Source of the DNA: DATLFS01 sp035540935
GTDB lineage: Bacteria; Actinomycetota; CADDZG01; WHSQ01
Length of the DNA: 11,697 nt
Direction: 5' to 3'
Assembly: GCA_035540935.1 (NCBI GenBank)
Contig: DATLFS010000072.1
Coordinates: 1-11,697, forward strand
Part shown: positions 7,265 to 11,697 of the stretch, piece after piece
How the letters are laid out: every line of letters begins with the position of its first letter
Position numbering within the stretch: position 1 is the first letter of the stretch
Translations under genes and position numbers: made by a program
Notes under the pieces: generated by a model
What the model was told of the DNA's origin: nothing
What the model saw: only the letters and a program-made list of their open reading frames with translations
Database searches by the model: none

Positions 7265-7681
7265 GTGACCGCAGGTCTTCCCGGATTCGCCCTCGGCGGG
7301 CTGTTCTTCGTGATCTCCGCGTTGTGCATGCCGTTCGTGGAGCTCGTACGAGCCGCGGGCGGTCGCTCGAGCCGCGCTCGGTGGCGCTTCGTCGCCCGCC
7401 ATACCGGCATCGCGACCGGCATCGTCGTGTCGGTGGAGCGGGTGGTGTGGCTCGTGACGCTCGGCCGGACACGCGATCTCGCTGCGGGCGGCGCCGGCGG
7501 AGAGACCGATCCGGTGCAGGTCGCCGCCACGATCGCTTTCCCGGTCGTGCCCGTGTTGCTCACGGTGGCATGCCTCGCGCTGGTGCTCCTGTGTTCCTAC
7601 GTGCTCCTGCTTCTGCGGGGCTCGGTACGTCCGGCAGAGACGCCCGACGCAGCGACGGTCGAGGCGCGCGACGCGGCCTAA
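7265..7681 (+). CDS. Small membrane protein of unknown function
   Basis: I do not recognise a family. The 138-residue protein starts at GTG 7265, one base after the glycosyltransferase stop, with AAAGGG seven bases upstream inside the end of that gene. Hydrophobic segments lie at about residues 7-30 and 87-117, and a third, more amphipathic one at about 47-67 contains Glu58 and Arg59. Between the first two is a basic Arg/Ser loop (31-46); between the second and third is a Gly/Ala-rich loop (68-82). The C-terminal 20 residues are hydrophilic and alanine/acid-rich. Its tight coupling suggests it assists the glycosyltransferase, for example in export or anchoring of its product. It ends 12 bases before the convergent ssrA terminator. 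Confidence 0.75.
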   Translation: MTAGLPGFALGGLFFVISALCMPFVELVRAAGGRSSRARWRFVARHTGIATGIVVSVERVVWLVTLGRTRDLAAGGAGGETDPVQVAATIAFPVVPVLLTVACLALVLLCSYVLLLLRGSVRPAETPDAATVEARDAA

Positions 7682-7689
7682 GGACGCGG

Positions 7690-7717
7690 AAAACACCTTC
7701 CGGACTCTCGGAAGGTG
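7690..7717 (-). terminator. Rho-independent terminator of ssrA
   Basis: On the minus strand a perfect 8-base stem, CACCTTCC (7717-7710) and GGAAGGTG (7701-7694), closes an 8-base loop and is followed by TTTT (7693-7690). It begins 6 bases after the encoded end of the tmRNA. On the plus strand the same hairpin lacks a T-run, so it is unlikely to stop transcription from the small membrane-protein gene by the intrinsic mechanism. Confidence 0.85.
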
Positions 7718-7723
7718 CGAAAG

Positions 7724-8083
7724 TGGAGCTGCCGGGAATCGAACCCGGGTCCCACGACCCCGCAATAGGGCTTCTACGAGCGTAGTCCGCGATCGATTCT
7801 CGGCCTCCGCCGGCTCGCGAACGGCAGCGGCGGCGGCCCAGCCCGGGTGAGATTTCCCGTCCATTGCCCCGGGCGGGCGCCGGACGGTGAGCCTGCTAGG
7901 CGACGCCGGATCCCGAAAGCGCAGGCGACTCTCGGGCCGACGGCCGTCAATTAAGGGACGGCGACCGTGCTTTACGCAGCGGCAGTTGATTGGTTTCCCA
8001 GAGGATTTAGCGAGGTCACACCGGGAGTCCTCGGCTCGCTTCTCCTATTCCGGTCCGGTCGAGGTCGATACCAGTTCAGCCCC
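7724..8083 (-). ncRNA. ssrA: Transfer-messenger RNA (tmRNA)
   Basis: The 360-base gene rescues stalled ribosomes together with SmpB. The 5' end GGGGCUG (8083-8077) pairs over 7 bases with CAGCUCC (7731-7725) to form the acceptor stem, followed by discriminator A (7724). The conserved 5' block GGGGCUGAACUGGUAUCGAC and the 3' T-arm (CCGGG-UUCGAUU-CCCGG) mark the tRNA-like domain. Bases CTT follow the discriminator, so CCA is not encoded and must be added. Pseudoknot 1 can be drawn: stem 1 CGAGG (8033-8029) with CCUCG (8015-8011), stem 2 UCCCGG (8026-8021) with CUGGGA (8001-7996). Further stems after the tag, such as CCGUC/GACGG and GCCUGC/GCAGGC, fit the later helices and pseudoknots. It lies downstream of smpB and msrB on the same strand and ends at a hairpin terminator. 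It is not a tRNA gene despite the 3' similarity. Confidence 0.95.
7972..7998 (-). other. tmRNA tag-peptide reading frame (start uncertain)
   Basis: The frame is fixed by its end, GCC GCU GCG UAA (7983-7972), which aligns with the tag end of the Mycobacterium tmRNA as I remember it. Two starts fit. GGA at 7998 gives an eight-codon tag, GNQSTAAA, but this codon would lie inside pseudoknot 1 stem 2. GCC at 7983 begins 12 bases after that stem, the same distance I count in Mycobacterium (11 in E. coli), and is preceded by an A-rich stretch ending CAACU; it would give a tag of only Ala-Ala-Ala, after the alanine carried by tmRNA itself. Both end in AAA, not the usual LAA. Confidence 0.5.
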
Positions 8084-8093
8084 TCGTGGACCG

Positions 8094-8120
8094 CTCCCGC
8101 TCCGCGGGAGACGCTGTCAA
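8094..8120 (-). promoter_or_regulatory. Candidate ssrA promoter element with palindromic spacer
   Basis: A perfect TTGACA -35 hexamer (8120-8115, minus strand) lies 31 bases upstream of the mature tmRNA 5' end, which is the right distance for direct initiation. The expected -10 position (about 8097-8092) reads GGAGCG, a poor match. The spacer contains a perfect inverted repeat, CTCCCGC-gga-GCGGGAG (8110-8094). A GATAAT at 8137-8132 could instead be the -10 of a longer precursor trimmed by RNase P, but it has no evident -35. Confidence 0.35.
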
Positions 8121-8165
8121 GGTCCGTCTCGATTATCCAACGTCCGCAGAGGCGTCGTTCTTCCC

Positions 8166-8567
8166 TCAGGCTTCTTCCGGCTCGAGCTCCAGCGCGCACG
8201 AGTTGATGCAGAAGCGCTTGCCCCCGGGTCCGGGCCCATCGTCGAAGACGTGGCCCAGGTGTCCCCCGCAGCTCGCACACACGACCTCCGTCCGGTGCAT
8301 GCCGTGGCTGAAGTCGTCTTCGAGCCGGACGTTGTCGAGGTTCTTGGGTTCGGTGAAGCTCGGCCACCCGCTCCCCGAGTCGAACTTGGTGTCGGCATCG
8401 AAAAGCTCCGCGCCGCACCCCGCGCACCGATAGACGCCGTCGTCCTTCGTGTACACGTACTTGCCGGTGAAGGGCCTCTCCGTCGCCTTCTCCCGCAGCA
8501 CGGCATATTGCTCGGGGCTCAACTCCGCCCGCCACTGATCTTCGGTCTTCGCAGCTCCACTGCTCAT
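8166..8567 (-). CDS. msrB: Peptide-methionine (R)-S-oxide reductase
   Basis: The 133-residue protein is a standard-length MsrB that reduces methionine-R-sulfoxide in proteins. The zinc site is complete: Cys48 and Cys51 (CAGC) and Cys97 and Cys100 (CASC). The substrate region FDSGSGWPSF (62-71) and the catalytic Cys120 in RFCINS are conserved. The position often holding a resolving cysteine (GCGWPSF in many MsrBs) is serine here, while an unusual Cys124 follows the catalytic loop (CINSCAL), so recycling may use that residue or go directly through thioredoxin. No signal peptide is present, so it acts in the cytoplasm. The ATG start has GGGAGGTGA six bases upstream. It sits 46 bases after smpB and about 80 bases before ssrA on the same strand. 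Confidence 0.95.
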   Translation of the reverse strand: MSSGAAKTEDQWRAELSPEQYAVLREKATERPFTGKYVYTKDDGVYRCAGCGAELFDADTKFDSGSGWPSFTEPKNLDNVRLEDDFSHGMHRTEVVCASCGGHLGHVFDDGPGPGGKRFCINSCALELEPEEA

Positions 8568-8613
8568 CGGCGTTCACCTCCCAGATCATTCTGCGACATC
8601 GGTTGTCACATGC

Positions 8614-9090
8614 TCACCGGCGACGCCCGAGGGCGCGCCGCATGTCGCGCTCGGCATCCTGCTTGGCCTTGCTCTGCCGCTTGTCATGGAGCTTCTTGCC
8701 GCGGGCGACCGCGAGTTCGGCTTTCGCGAGCCCGTGCTTGAAGTACAACCGCAAGGGGACGAGCGTACGTCCCTCCTGCGAGACCTTTACCTGAAGGCGC
8801 TGGATCTCCTCGCGGTGGAGCAGCAGCTTCCGGGGTCGCGTCGGTTCGTGGTTCGCCCGGTTGCCGAAGGAGTACGGGCTGATGTGCGCCTGAAGGAGCC
8901 AGACCTCACCATCGGTGACCGTCGCATAGGCGTCGGTCAGGTTCGCTCGTCCCTCACGACACGACTTCACCTCGGTCCCGGTCAATACGACCCCTGCTTC
9001 GAGCGTCTCCTCGATCTCGTAGTCGTGCCGCGCTTTCCGGTTCGCGGTAATGAGCTTGGTCGGGGGCGCGCCGGCCTTCTCCGCGCTCAC
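8614..9090 (-). CDS. smpB: SsrA-binding protein, trans-translation factor
   Basis: The 158-residue protein binds the tRNA-like domain of tmRNA and brings it to stalled ribosomes. Family motifs appear in order: ITANRKARHDYEIEETLEAG, TGTEVKSCREG, ANLTDAYATV, the HISPY stretch, RPRKLLLHREEI and the GRTLVPLRLYF strand. The basic tail (KKLHDKRQSKAKQDAERDMR) that reads the empty mRNA channel is intact. About nine extra residues precede the core. It starts at GTG 9090, overlapping the ctpA stop as GTGA, so its translation is probably coupled to ctpA. Its RNA partner ssrA is found just downstream, after msrB. Confidence 0.96.
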   Translation of the reverse strand: MSAEKAGAPPTKLITANRKARHDYEIEETLEAGVVLTGTEVKSCREGRANLTDAYATVTDGEVWLLQAHISPYSFGNRANHEPTRPRKLLLHREEIQRLQVKVSQEGRTLVPLRLYFKHGLAKAELAVARGKKLHDKRQSKAKQDAERDMRRALGRRR

Positions 9091-10262
9091 CCCTCGGAGC
9101 CGGTCGTCGAGATCATGATCCCGCGCAGGATCTCGACCGCCCGCGCCTTCTGCGCGGCGGGATCGTCGACCTCGACGTCGGGCTCGATCCCCCTCCCGTT
9201 GATGTTGCGACCGCCCGGCGTCAGATACGCGGCGGTCGTGAGCTTGACCGCGGAGGAGTCGAACAGCGGCACGACTTCTTGGACCGAGCCCTTCCCGTAC
9301 GTTCTCGTCCCGACGACGACGGCGCGATCGGTCTCCTGGAGCGCGCCCGCGACGATCTCGCTGGCGCTCGCCGTCCCCTCGTTCACGAGGACGACGAGCG
9401 GGACGTCCTGGAACGCGTTCCCCTCCGCCTCGTAGGCGATGTCCTCGCTCCCCCGCTCGCGGTAGATGACGATCGTCCCGTCCTCGATGAACGCGCTGGC
9501 GACCTCGATCCCTTCGGTGAAGAGACCGCCGCCGTTGTCTCTCAGGTCGAGCACGATGCCGGTGGCGCCGCCGTCCAGCAGGCGCTTCACCTCGTTCCGC
9601 AGCTGCTCCCCCGCACCGCGGCCGAAACCGAAGAGGCGGATGTACCCGACGTCCTCGCCGACCGTTCCAGCCTTTAGGTTCGGGAGCTCGATCTGCGCCC
9701 TCGTGATCGTGAAACGGAGGTCCTCGGATCCTCGCCTGATCCCGAGCGTGACCTGCGTCCCTTCCTTGCCCTTGATGCGCGCCACGGCTTCGTCACTCGT
9801 CATGCCTTCGACCGGCCGTCCGTCGATCGACGTGATGACGTCACCGCGCTCGAGGCCGGCTTCCACGGCCGGCGTATCGGGCAGGACGGAAACGATCTCG
9901 AGATCGTCCTTCTCCTTCAGCCAAACGCCGATGCCGGAGAAGGAACCACGCGTCAGGTCCTGGAAGGAGTTGTACGCCTTCGGCGTATAGAAGAGTGCGT
10001 ACGGATCGCCCGACTTCTTGACGACGTCGATCATCCCCTTGAGCGCGCCGCGCACGAGAGCGCGCTCGGAAGGCGGGTCGACGGCGGTGGATCTGATCTC
10101 GTCGATCGCTTCCGACAGCAGCGCCGAGCCATCACCGTCGCGGAAGTCACCCAGGACGATGCTCCGACCGGACGCCGCCATCGAATAGCCCAACGAGAAA
10201 ACCCCGGCTCCGAAACAGAGCGCGGCGACGAACGCGAGGAAGATCTTGTAGCGGACGAGCAT
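9087..10262 (-). CDS. ctpA: Carboxyl-terminal processing protease, S41 family with PDZ domain
   Basis: The 391-residue protein has an N-terminal signal anchor (about 7-30), a helical region, a PDZ domain (about 108-190, with the GIGVWL carboxylate-binding loop and AGLERGDVITSIDG), and the S41 catalytic core (about 195-370). The catalytic pair is Ser299 in GTASASEI and Lys324 in TYGKGSVQ, 25 residues apart as in Prc/Tsp and D1 processing protease. It should act outside the membrane, cleaving proteins from non-polar C-termini. The ATG at 10262 is 27 bases after the stop of the M23 gene and has only a weak ribosome-binding site; a CGCTTTAGCG palindrome sits just before it. The M23 endopeptidase upstream is a plausible substrate, since CtpA of Pseudomonas degrades such hydrolases; that link is inference here. 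Confidence 0.95.
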   Translation of the reverse strand: MLVRYKIFLAFVAALCFGAGVFSLGYSMAASGRSIVLGDFRDGDGSALLSEAIDEIRSTAVDPPSERALVRGALKGMIDVVKKSGDPYALFYTPKAYNSFQDLTRGSFSGIGVWLKEKDDLEIVSVLPDTPAVEAGLERGDVITSIDGRPVEGMTSDEAVARIKGKEGTQVTLGIRRGSEDLRFTITRAQIELPNLKAGTVGEDVGYIRLFGFGRGAGEQLRNEVKRLLDGGATGIVLDLRDNGGGLFTEGIEVASAFIEDGTIVIYRERGSEDIAYEAEGNAFQDVPLVVLVNEGTASASEIVAGALQETDRAVVVGTRTYGKGSVQEVVPLFDSSAVKLTTAAYLTPGGRNINGRGIEPDVEVDDPAAQKARAVEILRGIMISTTGSEG

Positions 10263-10289
10263 GGTCGCTAAAGCGTAAGCGCGCAGCCG

Positions 10290-11519
10290 CTACTGCAGAT
10301 ACGGCATCGGGTCGACCGGCGAGCCGTTCACCCGGACCTCGAAGTGGAGATGCGGACCCGTGCAGTAACCGGAGCAACCCACCGCTCCGACCGGCGTCCC
10401 CCGGGAGACCCTCTGCCCGCTGCTCACGGAGAAGGCGGAGAGGTGGTTGTACGTCGTGGCGAGGCCGCCGCCGTGATCGACCACGACGACGTTGCCGTAG
10501 CCGCTCATCACCCCTACGAACGCGACGGAGCCGCGCTCGGACGAGATGACGGTCGCGCCGTAGCCCGCTCCGATGTCGATGCCGGTGTGAAGACGGCGGT
10601 CGCCGAAGATGGGGTGTGTGCGGTAACCGTAGGGCGACGTGACGGGACCCGACGCGGGCCACGCGAACGTGCCGCCACCGGTCGCCGGAGGGGGCGCCGA
10701 CGAGGACGAGGGTGAGCTCAGCAGCTGTGCGATCTGCGCCGACTCCTGTTCGAGCTGCTGCTGAACGGCCTCGTACTTGCTCTTCTTGGACTCGACCTGC
10801 GCGAGCAAGGTCTGCTTGGTGTCGAGCACGCCCTCCAGCTCGGCCAGAGCGTCGGCGCGCGCGTCCCGAACCTGAGCGACTGCGGCACGGTCTCGCTCGA
10901 GCTCGGCCTTCGCGAGGGCGATCTCTTCTTTGCGCTCCTCGACCTCGGCTCGCTTCTCCTCGGTCTCGGCCCGCAGAACCTGGATGTCTTCGATCAGCCG
11001 CGCGTCCGAATCGAGCGCCGCCTCGTAGTAGGCCTGCCTCTGCAGGAGGTCGCCGATGCTCTCCGACGACAGGAGCGAGTCGACGTAGGCCGCCGGGCCC
11101 GCCTTGTAGGCCGCGACCGCCCGCTCGGTGAAGATGTCCGTGCGAGCGACGAGTTCCCCGAGGACGCGTTCGAGCTCGTCGCTCAGGAGCGCGAGTCGCT
11201 GCTGGGCACGGGTGAGACGAGCCTTCGCCTCGTCGATGCGGCCGGTGAGCTGAGCGAGCTCCGCGTCCAGCTCTTCCACCTGCGACTCGACCGTCTGTCG
11301 CCGCTCGTCGACGACGCCTATGCGGTCGAGGATCTGGCCCTTCTGATCGGCGAGCCGGTCGATGCGTCGCGCCACCTCTTGCTCGCGCCGCTCGATCTCT
11401 TCCAGTCGCTCGCGCGGTCCGGCCGCGGCCGGCACCGCCACGGCCGCCACGCACAGCAACAGCGCGAGGGAGAAGATCCCTCGCGCTCGCTCACCACGAC
11501 GCCGCCGGCGGCCGTCCAT
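10290..11519 (-). CDS. Secreted coiled-coil M23 peptidoglycan endopeptidase, probable FtsEX partner
   Basis: Starting at ATG 11519, the 409-residue protein has a very basic N-terminus (five Arg in a row), a signal peptide ending near residue 33, a long coiled coil (about 36-265, rich in Glu, Arg and Ala, interrupted near 140-165), a Ser/Pro/Gly linker (about 268-283) and an M23 domain (285-405). The zinc-site and catalytic residues are all present: His311 and Asp315 (HTGID), His359 (YNHLS) and His390/His392 (GPHLHFEV). This layout and its place directly after ftsX match the EnvC/PcsB class controlled by FtsEX through the coiled coil; unlike EnvC, the metal site is complete, so it probably cuts cross-links itself. 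Cys381 and Cys385 (CSGYC) next to the active site may form a disulfide. A longer start at 11573 would add a leucine-rich stretch with no clear ribosome-binding site; I prefer the shorter form because it puts the signal peptide at the N-terminus. Confidence 0.9.
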   Translation of the reverse strand: MDGRRRRRGERARGIFSLALLLCVAAVAVPAAAGPRERLEEIERREQEVARRIDRLADQKGQILDRIGVVDERRQTVESQVEELDAELAQLTGRIDEAKARLTRAQQRLALLSDELERVLGELVARTDIFTERAVAAYKAGPAAYVDSLLSSESIGDLLQRQAYYEAALDSDARLIEDIQVLRAETEEKRAEVEERKEEIALAKAELERDRAAVAQVRDARADALAELEGVLDTKQTLLAQVESKKSKYEAVQQQLEQESAQIAQLLSSPSSSSAPPPATGGGTFAWPASGPVTSPYGYRTHPIFGDRRLHTGIDIGAGYGATVISSERGSVAFVGVMSGYGNVVVVDHGGGLATTYNHLSAFSVSSGQRVSRGTPVGAVGCSGYCTGPHLHFEVRVNGSPVDPMPYLQ

Positions 11520-11526
11520 GTGCCTG

Positions 11527-11555
11527 ATGGTAAACAACTCTCGCAACACCCTCAA
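11527..11555 (-). promoter_or_regulatory. Possible promoter for the M23 gene, leaderless
   Basis: On the minus strand TTGAGG (11555-11550) and TACCAT (11532-11527) are 17 bases apart. The ATG at 11519 begins 8 bases past the -10 element, so the transcript could be leaderless, which would explain the missing ribosome-binding site. The match is only moderate and the gene may simply be read through from ftsX. Confidence 0.25.
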
Positions 11556-11622
11556 CAACAGCAACAGAAGCATCCGTCCGGTGTTGCATCGGCCCCCGAG
11601 GGCTTCGTCTTGAAGCGGAGGC

Positions 11623-11697
11623 TCAGACCTCGAGGAAGCGGCGCAGAGCCAGCCCGGAGCCGATGAGCCCCACGAGCGCTCCCACGCCGACGAGAAC
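11623..11697 (-). CDS. ftsX: Cell division protein FtsX, C-terminal 24 residues (runs off right edge)
   Basis: The frame read from the right edge ends VLVGVGALVGLIGSGLALRR plus FLEV and a TGA at 11625-11623. A glycine-rich last membrane helix followed by (S/A)LALRRFL-(K/E/R)-V is how FtsX proteins end. FtsX is the membrane subunit of the FtsEX complex, which activates a cell-wall hydrolase during division. The following gene is such a hydrolase, 103 bases downstream, which supports the call. Only this fragment is visible, so identification rests on the tail motif plus context. Confidence 0.8.
   Translation of the reverse strand, partial: VLVGVGALVGLIGSGLALRRFLEV

Noticed and set aside
7724..7800. 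tRNA gene suggested by the GGTTCGATTCCCGG T-arm
   Set aside because: The 5' half pairing with the acceptor stem is 350 bases away, and the 5' GGGGCUGA block identifies tmRNA.
10720..11420. Repetitive-looking GAG/CTC-rich DNA as a tandem repeat
   Set aside because: It is the codon pattern of the long coiled coil in the M23 protein, not a nucleotide repeat unit.
10147..11454. A 435-codon frame on the minus strand
   Set aside because: It overlaps the M23 gene in another frame and is almost wholly Arg, Gly and Ala; no domain is visible.

Overview
The window is a high-GC bacterial chromosome segment, most likely from a member of Actinomycetota outside the well-studied genera. The reasons are the base composition, GTG and TTG starts, 4-base start/stop overlaps, the gene order ftsX - M23 hydrolase - ctpA - smpB - ssrA, and a tmRNA whose 3' part closely resembles the mycobacterial one as I remember it. 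The phylum is an inference; no taxonomic marker is complete here. I see no mobile elements, CRISPR arrays or tRNA genes.

Left block (1-2872, minus strand), in transcription order: a DUF2330 surface protein, a small cupredoxin lipoprotein overlapping it by TTGA, an MgtC/SapB family membrane protein 13 bases on, and after 85 bases a protein with two CBS domains joined to the N-terminus of citrate synthase. The last gene runs off the left edge. The first three genes look like one operon.

Middle block (2954-7681, plus strand), divergent from the left block: an Acyltransferase_3 family membrane protein, a VanW/YoaR-type wall-associated protein, a processive-type family 2 glycosyltransferase and a small unrecognised membrane protein. 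Together they look like a surface-glycan or envelope cassette. An 81-base divergent intergenic region carries a two-block palindrome that could be an operator.

Right block (7690-11697, minus strand): the C-terminus of FtsX, a secreted coiled-coil M23 endopeptidase, the PDZ protease CtpA, SmpB coupled to ctpA by a GTGA overlap, the methionine sulfoxide reductase MsrB, and the tmRNA gene ssrA with a clear hairpin terminator. This joins FtsEX-controlled cell-wall cleavage, extracytoplasmic proteolysis and the two parts of trans-translation.

The most unusual observations are the tmRNA tag frame, which ends Ala-Ala-Ala-stop instead of Leu-Ala-Ala and may be only three codons long if the resume codon sits where pseudoknot 1 suggests; the CBS-citrate synthase fusion; and the palindrome in the divergent promoter region.
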